Positions 24,983 to 35,471 of a stretch of 64,000 nucleotides of DNA are shown piece by piece. Origin of the DNA: Clostridiales bacterium (lineage in GTDB: Bacteria; Bacillota; Sulfobacillia; Sulfobacillales; Sulfobacillaceae); the NCBI GenBank assembly GCA_027365485.1, contig DAHXNH010000191.1, positions 1 to 64,000 of the forward strand, written 5' to 3'. Made by a program: the position numbers and the translations under genes. The notes beneath the pieces were generated by a model that made no database searches, had not been told where the DNA came from, and saw only the letters and a program-made list of their open reading frames with translations. How positions within the stretch are numbered: position 1 is the stretch's first letter; each line of letters begins with the position of its first letter.

Positions 24983-26130
24983 CCGAGATATCAAGCACGT
25001 CTTTGAGTATCCGAGGCGAGCAAGAGATCGCTGAGCAGGGTCGGATTGGGTGCTTTAGGGTACCATCATTCCGATGATCCCAAGCATTTGACGGAGTCTT
25101 GGATACTTGAGAGTGGATATAGGGTTTATTTTCCAGAACACGCTTTAGTCTGCGATTGGCACCGTGTTTTGGTTTTGTTTGCGATGCTTTGTGTTCATCA
25201 ACGCAAAGTCTTCTGGAGTCCGTTGCGGCTCATAGTTTCCATGCTGCTCCGCCGCCGCGCCCCGGCGGATGAAAAAGTCTTGGGGAATGTTTCGGAACAG
25301 ATGCTGGGCCCGGTACGAGAAATTTTATTCGCGGACCCTCGATAAACCGCACGGTCAGGGGGATTGGGTGGTAGGCCCTGTATGGCCAAATATGGATCGC
25401 CGAATCCTCGTGCCGATCGCGAGGCGGTCAAGGGTAAGCTTCGGGGGTGAATCGGATCGAGCGCGAGTCCTGTTGCGGTGGGGACCCGTTGAGAGATATG
25501 GGATCATGGATGGCTCTGTGAAAAACCGGATGCCATTACACTGACGACTTCGCGCCCACAATTTGGGTGAGACGTCTTAACCGTAACGAGGGTTTATCCA
25601 AATGACCTTCAAGGATTCCTGTGGTCGCTGGCCGCCAAGAGCGCGACCGTCTGAACTCCTTATCCTTGATGCGCTAGGGGATTTGGACATCCACCGGCAA
25701 TCGAACGAGACGATGGAGTGGCATCAGTGCCGGCTCTTAGAAGCCCTCAAGAGTCCCATCGACTTCAGCGTTGTGTGGGCCCCGTCTGGATAGCAGCCAC
25801 CAAAAATCCCGGGTTTTCGTCTTCCCTGAGTTGGGGAACCTTGGCTACAATACGCATGAGATGCTTTAGCACTTGATTGCACGCTGTGCCTTCTTGCGCC
25901 GCGAAAATGCCCATGCCGGTTTAGGTATGAGCCTGCCAACAATCCTTCTCGGTCTGACGACAATCCAAGAAGTTAAGCGGATTAGTCTGCCGCACATTGC
26001 GATGAAACCCCAAATGGCCTTGATAGCACTGAGTCGCCGACACCGCGGTGACTATTCTCTGCCCAAGCCTCGGTCATAACCGTAGCTGATTCATTGAGGC
26101 ATTGCTCTCTGACGGTCTAAGGAATAGTGT
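24983..26130. other. gene-poor stretch, probably decayed sequence
   Basis: Only short overlapping frames without good ribosome-binding sites are found. On the minus strand near 25800-25880 one frame reads HLMRIVAKVPQLREDENPG, which looks protein-like and may be a remnant, but I cannot assign it to a family. Confidence 0.45.
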
Positions 26131-26137
26131 AGAACAC

Positions 26138-26176
26138 AACACCAAGGCAATCCCCCAGGGATTGCCTTGGTGTTTG
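26138..26176. terminator. 17-bp bidirectional terminator hairpin
   Basis: ACACCAAGGCAATCCC (26139-26154) pairs perfectly with GGGATTGCCTTGGTGT (26158-26173) around a 3-base loop, with one more A-T pair outside. It lies 15 bases beyond the stop of the minus-strand dehydrogenase and ends its transcript; the plus side is also T-rich. Confidence 0.85.
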
Positions 26177-26191
26177 TTTGTAAAAGGCCTG

Positions 26192-27244
26192 CTAGTGGAT
26201 GAGCACCTTCAGTGCATCGTGCGTTGCAGCATTGGCAAACACATCATACGCTTCGAGAACTTGGTCGAATGAAAACTCATGGGTAACGAATTTCTCCGCG
26301 GGCAGCTTGTGCTCAGCGACCAGCTTCAACAGCATCCCGAGGGTATTGGTGTTCACCAGTCCCGTCGAAATGTTGATGTTCTTGATCCACAATTCGTTAA
26401 GGGCCAAATCAACCGATTTGCCGTGGACGCCAATATTAGCAACACGTCCGCCCGGGCGGACGATCTCTGTCGCCATGGTGAAGGTCTGGGGAATACCAAC
26501 CGCCTCCATGGCCACGTCGACACCCGCGCCATCGGTCAACGCGAGAACCTGCTCCTTCCAGTCGGCGTTGCCTGGGTTGATCGTGTCGGTGGCACCGAAG
26601 TCCGCTGCCCGCTTGAGCCGGGCGTTGTCGAGGTCGATAGCAATGATCTTCGACGGACCGTAGAGGCGCGCCGTCATGACCGCAGAGAGACCGACGGGAC
26701 CCGCTCCAACCACCGCTACGACATCACCCGGCTTGACGTGGCCGTACTGTACGCCGATCTCAAATCCAGTCGGCAGAATATCGGAGAGCAATATACCTTC
26801 GGCGTCCGTCATTCCCTCGGGAACTTTGTAGACCGAGTTCTCGGCAAAGGGAACCCGCACGAACTCGGCTTGGGTTCCGTCAATCATATAGCCGAAGATC
26901 CACCCAATACCCGCAAGTCCTTCGGGATCAAGGCAGTGGCTAAAGAGACCCTGACGACAGTTAGAGCAGCGTCCACAGGAACTCACACACGAGAGAATGA
27001 CGCGGTCTCCCAGCGCCAATTGCGTAATCCCCGGTCCAATCTCGGTGATTACACCGATGCCCTCGTGGCCGAGAATCCGGCCGACCTCAACCTCGGGAAC
27101 ATCGCCTTTGAGAATGTGTAGATCGGTACCGCAAATGGTGGTAGCGACCATCTTCACGATCACGTCCGTCGATTGTTGGATTATCGGATCCGGGACTTCT
27201 TCCCAACTTTTCTTCCCCGGACCCTTATAGACGAGTGCCTTCAT
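26192..27244 (-). CDS. zinc-dependent alcohol dehydrogenase (MDR family)
   Basis: A 350-residue medium-chain dehydrogenase. The catalytic zinc site is formed by C38 (ICGTD) and H60/E61 (GHEG), and a structural zinc site by the cysteines at 90, 93, 96 and 104 (CGRCSNC...HC). The Rossmann motif VGAGPVGLSAV lies near 175. Oxidises or reduces an alcohol/aldehyde pair with NAD(P); the substrate is not fixed by sequence. The ATG at 27244 (minus) is chosen because AGGAGG lies 7 bases upstream, which removes 20 residues of the longest frame. It stands alone with its own terminator. Confidence 0.93.
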   Translation of the reverse strand: MKALVYKGPGKKSWEEVPDPIIQQSTDVIVKMVATTICGTDLHILKGDVPEVEVGRILGHEGIGVITEIGPGITQLALGDRVILSCVSSCGRCSNCRQGLFSHCLDPEGLAGIGWIFGYMIDGTQAEFVRVPFAENSVYKVPEGMTDAEGILLSDILPTGFEIGVQYGHVKPGDVVAVVGAGPVGLSAVMTARLYGPSKIIAIDLDNARLKRAADFGATDTINPGNADWKEQVLALTDGAGVDVAMEAVGIPQTFTMATEIVRPGGRVANIGVHGKSVDLALNELWIKNINISTGLVNTNTLGMLLKLVAEHKLPAEKFVTHEFSFDQVLEAYDVFANAATHDALKVLIH

Positions 27245-27304
27245 CACAAACCTCCTGTTTTCCGCTTTTCCAGCGGCTCCAAAGCAGAGAATTGAAATGG
27301 GCAT

Positions 27305-28730
27305 AGCGCCGAATTTTTCAATCTCTCGGTACAGACCGGTTTAATCGCCTCATTTCTAAAGCGCTTAAACACGTCCCCGTTTCATTTATTTAGTCAGGTG
27401 GTTCTTGGATTGGGTGGGAAAGTCGCGTTGCGTTCCTGAGTCGGTAGCCAAACCCATCATCACGGTGCCGACGATTACATCGACAAGTCCTTTCCTGGCT
27501 GTAAAAATCGGCCCAGGACACGAAGTTCTTCGAGCCTCCACTACTTTGTCCACGGTCACGGCATTCAGTCCTGTTGCTGTCGCCGAGAATCTCTTTTCTC
27601 TCCGAATCGCTTGGGCTGCCATTATGGACAAGTGTCCCGAACCCCTAAGGACAATCCTTCATGGGATGGATTGCGAACGATTTCACTTTAAGTATGAACG
27701 AATGATCCTGCGTGCACAGGGGCCCATTGACCCATGATGTGGGGTCTATTGGATCGTACTTTAGACGGTCGGGCGGAAATTATGACAATCCCTTGGAGTC
27801 GCACCGCCGGTACGTGATAAGTAGTGACAGCGAGGCTTTACGGGATGAGGAGAGCCGACACGCGTCCGAAAGAATAATAGCCCTCAGCCCGCCGCTCAAA
27901 GCCTCAGCCCCGGGCCTGGCTCTCCTGGAGCTTCTGCAGATCTCCTAAGGACAACCCGGTTCACTCGGACACTTTTTCGACGGACTCGCCCAGGGTGAGC
28001 CATTTCCCAGCGATGACCAAGGCTTGATCCCGCAGGTCTTCGTTCGGGCCTTCTTCACGCCCTTCTGGATACCGCTCTTCGACCCCATTATTTGGCGGCG
28101 AATGCGATTGTTCAAAGCCGATTCCGTCACAATTGAAAGACGCAACCAATGGACTCGAGTGAAAGTGCAATTGGACTGAACGCGTTTTGCTGGGAACAAT
28201 TCATGTAACCACGGTACTGAACGCTTGCGGAAGTGCACACAAACCTTCAGTGCCGTGGCGTAAACGCGGTTGTATGGCGTGCTTCGTCACGGCGGTCCAC
28301 GGTTAGGTTTGGACTTGCTTCGGGGGCCACCGTCCACGGATGGGATCTGGAAATAGGCTGGGGACCGGGCAGAGAGATCCTCTCCCAGAACAGACGATTG
28401 GATAGCGCCTATATACCGGTCGTAAAGAACTGGAAGATCCGTCATCAGGGCTCCCACGATCGGCCTGGGGTCTTACGGCGCCGATTCGCCTTCGCCGAAG
28501 ATGGATCGTCGCGATTTATCAACCTGGAAGATTCCTCCTAGGAGCCAACCGATGAGCGTACGATACTCCATTGGGGGGATGCTGTTCACGAATAATTTAC
28601 CAATTTCAGGACTGCGTAGATTGAAGATCTTTACGACCGGGTATCGAGGATGAGCTGACAGCGGAGCTTGTCAGTAAGGGGACTCCGCAGTATGCTCGCA
28701 AGGGATAAATGTCTCAAAGGCATGCGTGCC
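27305..28730. other. gene-poor stretch with an Rpn-type remnant
   Basis: Apart from the pseudogene fragment at 27904-28170 no gene is supported. Short frames on both strands have no ribosome-binding site and no recognisable domains. Confidence 0.45.
27904..28170 (-). pseudogene. C-terminal remnant of an Rpn/PD-(D/E)XK transposase-nuclease family protein
   Basis: The minus frame reads EERYPEGREEG, DLRDQALVIAGKWLTLGE and SVEKVSE, then a TGA (27961-27963), and continues in the same frame as TGLSLGDLQKLQESQARG to a second stop at 27904. The charged ER/EG repeat followed by a small helical tail is typical of the C-terminus of Rpn-family proteins. The core nuclease domain is missing and the in-frame stop shows decay. 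Confidence 0.55.
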
Positions 28731-28743
28731 GGGAGGATAGGTT

Positions 28744-29646
28744 ATGCAGAGAGCAACATTGGGTCGAACGGGACTCGAAGTGACCCGACTGGGCTTTGGG
28801 GCCATGGAGATTCGCGGTCCCAGGATTTGGAATGGCCGGTCGGTTACCGATCATGAAGCCGATCGGATCTTAAATGCAGTCTTAGATAGTGGCATCAACT
28901 TCATCGACACGGCCTATGATTACGGTCTTAGTGAAGCCTATATCGGTCAGTACATCAGCCACCGTCGCAGTGAATTTTATATTGCCACCAAATGCGGCTG
29001 TACCTTGGTGGATCGAGGGGACCACGACGATACGCCGCACACCTGGACTCGGGAGAATCTCCTGCGCAACATTGACGAGAGTCTCAAGCGGATGAAGACG
29101 GACTATGTCGACATCCTTCAATTGCACAACCCATCGGTTGAGGACGTGCAGAGTGGGAGTCTGGTAGAAGTGCTACAGGAGATTCAGCGAGCGGGCAAGA
29201 CCCGATGGATCGGAATTTCGACCACGTTTCCTCATTTGACCGAATTCGCCCACTGGGGTGTATTTGATACCTTTCAGATCCCGTATTCGGGGTTGGAACG
29301 AGCGCATGAGAATGCCCTCGATCTAGTCGCCGACAGTGGCGCAGGGGTGATCGTGCGTGGTGGAGTAGGGCGCGGCGAGCCCGGGGTCGGTCTTGGTGAT
29401 GAGCAGCGCTGGAAAATTTGGGAGGCAGCACGCCTAGACGACCTTTTGGAGCCGGAAGAATCGCGAACCGCCTTTGTGCTGCGGATGACTTTGAGCCATG
29501 GGTCCGTGGACACCATCATCGCTGGCACCAAGGCACCCGAGCATCTGGCAGAGAATCTGGTGGCGGCCGAGCGTGGCCCGTTGGCTGAGGACACGTATCA
29601 AGAGGCGCTGCGGCGCCTCGCGGAAGCCGGGGAGAAGCCTTTATAA
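28744..29646 (+). CDS. aldo/keto reductase
   Basis: A 300-residue (beta/alpha)8 NADPH-dependent oxidoreductase. The catalytic tetrad is visible as D55 and Y60 (FIDTAYDYG), K83 (ATKCG) and H128 (LQLHNP). The N-terminus (LGRTGLEVTRLGFGAMEIRG) is typical. GGGAGGATAG precedes ATG 28744. Substrate unknown. A second aldo/keto reductase of a different subgroup lies 0.6 kb away on the other strand. Confidence 0.93.
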   Translation: MQRATLGRTGLEVTRLGFGAMEIRGPRIWNGRSVTDHEADRILNAVLDSGINFIDTAYDYGLSEAYIGQYISHRRSEFYIATKCGCTLVDRGDHDDTPHTWTRENLLRNIDESLKRMKTDYVDILQLHNPSVEDVQSGSLVEVLQEIQRAGKTRWIGISTTFPHLTEFAHWGVFDTFQIPYSGLERAHENALDLVADSGAGVIVRGGVGRGEPGVGLGDEQRWKIWEAARLDDLLEPEESRTAFVLRMTLSHGSVDTIIAGTKAPEHLAENLVAAERGPLAEDTYQEALRRLAEAGEKPL

Positions 29647-30231
29647 GGGGCTGTCCGGCCTTCAAGCGGAAGGACAGAAACGGGGCCCGCCCACGGTCAT
29701 GCGATTTTAAGGAGGCGCCATGCTCGGCCATCTTGGGGGAGCTGCGGCAAAATGGGCCGGCCAAAGCTCCCCGGGATCCTCATCATCTCCCGGGGAGCCG
29801 GCGGCAAGCATCTGACCGGAAAAGGTTCGATGATGGAGGCGCATACGCGGACGGTGGACTCGCTCGGAACCCAGTTCTAGGTGGAATCTAACGCAACAAT
29901 GGATTCTGTCTGCGGTTCAGACGGTATGGTGTGGGGGCAACCCGCTGGCTGGATCTAACCCCGATGGCGAACCAGGTTCGTGCATCAGACTGGCCCGTTA
30001 AGAAGGAAGTTTTGATCTACCGGCAGGATATCTGCCGCTTTCAGTTGACTTCCTCGCCTCGATTACCAATTCCCCATCCTGCGGCCCAAAGCGGCATCGC
30101 ATAGAGGTTGCCCAGGTGTTCTCATGGAGCGTCCCGGAATCTATGAGCATCCGCTCATCCGTCCGTTTGGGCTTGGGGTGCCCAGGTCGATCCAAAAAGT
30201 ATCTCGACAGCTGGATCTTTGCCTCTAAGTT
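29647..30231. other. intergenic region with an 11-bp hairpin and a small ORF
   Basis: GCTCCCCGGGA (29766-29776) pairs with TCCCGGGGAGC (29788-29798) but has no T run. AAGGAGG before ATG 29720 opens a 31-codon frame that covers the hairpin; the peptide is not recognised and may be chance. Nothing else is supported. Confidence 0.4.
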
Positions 30232-31245
30232 TTAGCCACTCACGCGATCGTTTGGATTGTCCGCGGAGGCTTTTGACTCAAACGGCCTATCTAAGTCTTG
30301 GAAAATTTCTGCGGAAAGCGTAAGGTCGGCCGCACTCAGGCTTTCTTCCAGTTGCCAGGGATGGTTCGCTCCAATCACCGGGATGGTGATAAAATCCGGT
30401 TGGGATATCAAGTAGGCTAGGGCCAGGGCACCGACGGATTGTTGAAGTTGTGCGGCCCAATGTTGGAGTCGGCCAAGTTGCTGTAGGTTGGATGGGTTGT
30501 CGTAAGCGCGCCTTAGGCCCTCCGGAAGCGTAGCTATGCCGGCGGCGGCTTTGGTAAAAAATCCGTGGGCTTGGGCGGTATAGGGTACGACAGTCATTGT
30601 AGTTGAGCGATGAAATGTCCGCATCGCGGCGTCCATCCATTTCATAGTCGGATCAACGATGGCTTCTGGGTTGATCGTAGCCAAACTCCACATCGGCTGG
30701 TTCGCTACGAATCCCTGGTAATGATGCATCTGCGCTGCTTCGCGTGCTGCTTGCATACGGATCGGAGTCCAGTTCGAACAGCCATAGGCGCGGATTCTGC
30801 CAGCAGTCACCAAGCTTTCGAGGGTTTCGAGGATGTCGTCCACAGGTCGCGTTTCATCGTCGCGGTGAAGCCAATACAAACCAATGGCGTCACACTCCAG
30901 ATCGCGGAGACTGTTCTCACAGTCTGAAATGATGTGAGCACGGTCTAAGCGAGGTACATTCATGGTGTTCAGATCTGGATGTCCGCCTTTGGTTCCGATG
31001 ACCATGGACGAGGCGTGTTTGCGAAGTCGAAGCCACTGGCCGATGGTGCGTTCACTGATTCCCATGCCTCCGGGAATCCAGGCGGCATAGACCCGAGCGC
31101 TATCGAGAAAGGTCCCGCCATGATCGACAAAAAGATCTAACAGGTGAAACGAGGCTACTGAGTCCAAAGCGCTTCCGAGGTTTCCGGTGCCCAGAGCAAT
31201 CGCGGAGACGGTAAGATCCGTGCCGGGTAACGTCCGATACTGCAA
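30232..31245 (-). CDS. aldo/keto reductase
   Basis: A 337-residue aldo/keto reductase with the tetrad D48 and Y53 (FLDSARVYA), K86 (GTKGG) and H127 (YWLHRDD). The N-terminus MQYRTLPGTDLTVSAIALGTGNLG is typical of the family. The TTG start at 31245 (minus) is supported by AGGAGG 7 bases upstream. It is only weakly similar to the aldo/keto reductase at 28.7 kb, so this is not a recent duplication. Confidence 0.93.
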   Translation of the reverse strand: MQYRTLPGTDLTVSAIALGTGNLGSALDSVASFHLLDLFVDHGGTFLDSARVYAAWIPGGMGISERTIGQWLRLRKHASSMVIGTKGGHPDLNTMNVPRLDRAHIISDCENSLRDLECDAIGLYWLHRDDETRPVDDILETLESLVTAGRIRAYGCSNWTPIRMQAAREAAQMHHYQGFVANQPMWSLATINPEAIVDPTMKWMDAAMRTFHRSTTMTVVPYTAQAHGFFTKAAAGIATLPEGLRRAYDNPSNLQQLGRLQHWAAQLQQSVGALALAYLISQPDFITIPVIGANHPWQLEESLSAADLTLSAEIFQDLDRPFESKASADNPNDRVSG

Positions 31246-32245
31246 GCTATTTCCTCCTTCTGGCTTCCGGGGATGAGGTCATCTGCCCTCATCCGAAGAG
31301 ACTGTTTGTATTCTACGCCTAGCCGACGCCGCAGGGATACACGGATTGGTCGCGGCATGGAACCCGCCGGCTTGCCTACCCAGGACGCTGCGGGCTGAAT
31401 GAGGGTATACATGCGGTGAACCTGGCACGTCGTCATAGAACCGAAGCCGAGGGCTATGGGCGAACTGCACTATCCATAACGGAGCCCGACCTCTCGAAAT
31501 TTCCTAGGGGTACCCTTTACCGAATATGGCCCTTTGTGTCATAGCTTGGAACGAGCTCGGCTGTCTAGTGGAATTCATTCCTCGTCGGTCGCAACCAATG
31601 GCAGACAGGCTCTTAAGTTACTGTCGAGGGCAGTAGGAGTGCCGGTTAAATGAACTCTCCCGCTACCTAACCCCGATGGGGCTGAGGTGGGGAGCGGGGT
31701 CGCCCTCGAAGCTTCCTGTTCCAAGTGACCCAGACCGTGGGTGTCACCGAGGTGTTTTGGCTATATATTCGGCACTATAAAATTGAAACGTACGCCTTGA
31801 TAAAGAAGACTATGGCACTCAACCCTGATCGGCGCAGTATCATATCCTTAATGCCGAGGATAGGTCGGCCGCGGGTTGAAAATTTCGTTGTCTCAAGCAC
31901 GGCCTGCGGCTTGGGCCCCTTATCTTCCAAGGGATGGAGCCGAACCAGGCTTTGGTCGCAGCCCGTGAATTTTGACCCAAGGGCAGTCGAACTGCAGTTT
32001 GTTAAGATCAAAATAACCGATTATGGTTAAACCGCTGGGGTCACGGCAGCGCGCTGGGAAGTGGATTGATGTAGCCGCACCGCCAATCTGATTGGAATAT
32101 TCGAAAAAAGTGCCGATGTTGGTCTCCTAAAAAGCCGTTCGGTGATAGTCGCCGGAGGGTGTCGAATTGGAGGATCTGGAGTTTGTGCCGTCTGGATACG
32201 GACTTTGGATACCAAAGGAGCCGCGGATAGGAAGGTGGACACGTA
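31246..32245. other. gene-poor stretch
   Basis: No supported gene. A protein frame is open upstream of the 2-hydroxyacid dehydrogenase from 32167, but that extension has no family resemblance. Confidence 0.45.
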
Positions 32246-32265
32246 TTTTGCAAAGGAGAACATCG

Positions 32266-33264
32266 ATCTTTCAGATAGTCTCAACGAAACCGCTGTTGCC
32301 GGAGTCAGAACAGGAACTGCGTAAATCAGGAACCTATCTAGGTTGGCAGGAGGAAGGATCTCCCACAGCGGCATGGCTCATGGATGCCTTAGCCGATGCC
32401 GACGCCCTGCTAACCCACGGTGCGCGAGTGGACGAAGCCTTGCTGCGGCAGGCTAAACACTTGCGCGTGGTGAGCACTCCTTCCGTCGGATACGATCATT
32501 TCGACATCGATGCCATGCGTCGCCACCGGGTCGTCGGAACCCACACCCCGGGGGTTTTGGACGATACCGTGGCAGATTTGGCGATGGCGCTGATGCTGGC
32601 TTGCGCACGACGAATCGTCGAATTGGATGGATGGGTGCGGACCGGGCGATGGGCGAAATCGGGGACGGAACTGTTCGGGGTCGATGTTCATCATCGCACG
32701 CTCGGCATTATTGGCATGGGCAGGATCGGTCAGGTGGTGGCCAAGCGCGCCCATTTTGGCTTTGATATGAACGTCCTTTATCACAGTCGAAGACGGCATC
32801 CCGAGATTGAACAATCAGTGCCCGCGACCTATCTAGACTTTGACGAATTGCTGCAGCAATCCGACTTTGTTGTGCTGCTTTGTCCGCTTACGCCCCAAAC
32901 CATGGGATTGATGAATGCAGCCGCATTTGCAAAAATGAAGCCGTCAGCGATTTTCATCAATATCTCGCGTGGCAAGACGGTCGAAGAGGATGCGCTTTTC
33001 CGTGCGTTGGAGAGTGGTCAGATTCGAGCGGCGGGTCTGGATGTCTTTGTGACCGAGCCCACGCCAGTAAAAAATCCGTTATTGAAGCTTCCTAACGTAG
33101 TGGCACTACCCCATATCGGCTCGGCGACTCAAGTGACGCGCGACGCCATGGAGAGCCTTGCCGTCGCCAACCTCGTTGCGGTACTAGAGGGGCGATATGG
33201 CCAGGCGAGAATTGTGCCTGAATTGCGGGAACTGGTACCCGACGGGGATGATACGGCGGGATGA
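32266..33264 (+). CDS. D-2-hydroxyacid dehydrogenase (glyoxylate/2-ketogluconate reductase type), apparent ATC start
   Basis: NAD(P)-dependent reductase of 2-oxoacids. Family motifs are GVDHHRTLGIIGMGRIGQ-like Rossmann segment (here FGVDVHHRTLGIIGMGRIGQ) and the catalytic Arg (NISRGKTV), Glu (VTEPTP) and His (LPHIGSAT). The conserved N-terminus (IVSTKPLLPESEQELR) begins at about 32275. The only ribosome-binding site nearby is AAAGGAG at 32252-32258, 7 bases before an ATC codon at 32266; starting there gives 332 residues, the normal family length. The next standard start upstream adds sequence with no family match and lies before this site. I annotate the ATC with caution. Confidence 0.85.
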   Translation: MFQIVSTKPLLPESEQELRKSGTYLGWQEEGSPTAAWLMDALADADALLTHGARVDEALLRQAKHLRVVSTPSVGYDHFDIDAMRRHRVVGTHTPGVLDDTVADLAMALMLACARRIVELDGWVRTGRWAKSGTELFGVDVHHRTLGIIGMGRIGQVVAKRAHFGFDMNVLYHSRRRHPEIEQSVPATYLDFDELLQQSDFVVLLCPLTPQTMGLMNAAAFAKMKPSAIFINISRGKTVEEDALFRALESGQIRAAGLDVFVTEPTPVKNPLLKLPNVVALPHIGSATQVTRDAMESLAVANLVAVLEGRYGQARIVPELRELVPDGDDTAG

Positions 33265-35140
33265 TGATGCCTCTGGCTTTTGAGCGTTCGGCCGCAAACG
33301 GCATCGAGGTGTTTCGAGTTCCTTGCAACCTCTTAGGGTGAAGTCGCGGGCACCCTCCAAAAATACAGTGGACCTGGTATAGATGCATTGCGCGTGAGCC
33401 GATAAACTTCAGGAGTTTACCAGCAATAGGGTCAACCGGTTTGGCGGTGGCGGTCATGAAATTCAAATTACGGGATGGACGATAACCGTGTGGGATCGCG
33501 GGCGGTCTGCGCCGACCAATACATATCCGGGAAAAAGCGAGCGCGCTCAGTCTACTGCAGTTTAGAGTGGGTATTGGGATGAAGCTTCGCACAACGAATC
33601 GACAGGCTTTCCATTGGCCCAGACCATCGGTCCCAAAATACTCTCGTGGAGGCTTTCACGCACCACGCAGTGCGGACGATGCGAATAGCATGCTTGGGGA
33701 AGTGTGGAAATAGCGCCACGTGATCGTCCCACCGTCCGCACTACAACACTGCGGCAATATTCTCAAGGGATTGGATATGCAGATCGATGGGAATCGGATT
33801 CATGGCCCAGCAAAGGCGCGAAAATTGGCGCAACGATGGCCATGCGAAATCGACAGCGGGTATCATCGGAGAAGGGGAACCAAGGCGTCGGTCTCCGTCA
33901 TCAATCGCCTTCATGCAGTCTCTGGTGTTTCCGAATGGTATCGGGATTGGTACTTCTCAGACCGAAGGCGCCTTGCCCATATTTTTTTGCAACGGTTCGC
34001 AAGAGGCTGTTGCGACGCGAGGGTCCATGGATGGAGTGGGTGCGTAGATTTGGAAGCCTAGAATCGTTCAGGTGCGTACGTAACGCTTGTGCTCAACGGA
34101 CCTGACCTTACCCTGACGCGCGTTGTCTGACGCCCCGTCAGTCCAAACGATCACTGTCGTCCTCTCGGCCCGATAGGCCTGAGCAGCGGATTAGAGTCCT
34201 CAGGGGTCCGACTTCGCCCGAATGGTCAGGATGGGTGGGCACTGGGGACTTCCGATGACACTGGGTGATGGCACACTACTGGGGGTCTCCGTTCCCAGAC
34301 CCTAGGGCTGATCTCGGCTGGATGTCTGGGCATCGGTGGTGTGTCTGATGGCACGAAAGTTAGTCAACGTGATGGCCACACCAGTGAGCGCCAACACCGT
34401 GGTTCCCGTGTTCCTGTGACCCTAGACGCAACGGATCGCTTGTGGCCGGGGTCATAGCGAATGGGCTGATCTGGAAACGGTATGGCTGGAATGTCGGAGG
34501 GTGGCGGCAATCACCCTATCTGATAAAGATCTTGGACGATTTTTTGATAGGAGTAGGAGATAAGGCATTTCGGGTCCTCGGGCAAGAGGGCGTGCAGGAG
34601 TGTTGCATTAGGTTGTTAGCCCAGGGATTGGGCGCGGGATGGCGGGCCATAATTTCGGAAAATTGAGTGGACGGCTTGGAAGCGTTTCCAAACCTAAAGT
34701 GGGCCACAGGAACTTTAGCCTGAACCCGTGTCGAACCGGTTCGCCAAAGTCACGAATCAAGTGGGTCAGATCGCATTGAAAGCGGGATACGAGGAGTAGC
34801 GATTTACTAAAAAAAGTACAATCTCTTCGGTATTGGGGGCCCTTTGGGTCTGACATACCAGGGAAAGGCGGACTATCCGTGAGATACCGGCCGCTTTGTT
34901 TAGCCGACGCACATCGTAATCATTCGCGGAGCAGTCTGCGGTACACCGTAAACAAGATCATTTAGCGGCACACTTTCTTCATAAAACCCGGGATCCTCGG
35001 AAATGGGAAACTTTGGGCCTGGCGATGAGCGCAGAAGAACGTGGTTGACGAAAATGACGATGACCGTAAGATGGGTATAGACTAAAGAAAATGCCGACCC
35101 GATTGCCTTGTCTGTTCCTTTTTTAAAACGTTCGGGGGAA
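33265..35140. other. 1.9-kb gene-poor stretch at the end of the accessory island
   Basis: Several overlapping frames of 60-165 codons exist on both strands, but none has a ribosome-binding site or a recognisable domain. Decayed genes are likely but cannot be named. Confidence 0.45.
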
Positions 35141-35142
35141 TA

Positions 35143-35163
35143 CTGCCAGAAAGAAGCTGGCAG
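35143..35163 (+). promoter_or_regulatory. 7-bp hairpin just before the fin ribosome-binding site
   Basis: CTGCCAG (35143-35149) and CTGGCAG (35157-35163) pair perfectly with a 7-base loop; the AGGGGG ribosome-binding site follows directly. It may affect fin translation. I could not see a convincing sigma-F or sigma-G promoter. Confidence 0.4.
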
Positions 35164-35175
35164 GGGGCAAGGGTT

Positions 35176-35394
35176 ATGATCCGATTCGTATGTCGACGGT
35201 GCGGAGTTTTCATGGGGGAGATATTAGGCCATCGAGGCACATCTGGGATTGATCTTCGTGCTTTTGGCATCGAGAGCGAAGATCTCGACGACTGGCTTCG
35301 GCCGGATTGGGACGATCAGGTGGTGGTGATCCGATCGGTTTGTGATCGTTGCCTCGCCGCGGGATACGACGAACCACCAATTTGGTACAATTAA
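35176..35394 (+). CDS. fin: Fin-like anti-sigma factor (YabK family)
   Basis: A 72-residue zinc-ribbon-like protein resembling B. subtilis Fin (76 residues), the forespore protein that inhibits sigma-F to hand control to sigma-G. The CxxCG knuckle near the N-terminus (FVCRRCGVFMGEI), the central acidic helix (FGIESEDLDDWL) and the second CxxC (VCDRCLAAG) follow the family layout. Position directly before mfd is the conserved one. The match is by pattern and synteny, so the sigma-F role is inferred. Confidence 0.82.
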   Translation: MIRFVCRRCGVFMGEILGHRGTSGIDLRAFGIESEDLDDWLRPDWDDQVVVIRSVCDRCLAAGYDEPPIWYN

Positions 35395-35471
35395 TACCGT
35401 CGGTTGCCGATGGCCGAGGGTCGGTCGGTAGATACAATCGTAAGCGTCGTTAGTGGCAGAAGGGGGACATC

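Noticed and set aside
26279-27121. 280-codon plus-strand ORF
   Set aside because: It is the antisense shadow of the alcohol dehydrogenase gene, which has all zinc-site motifs.
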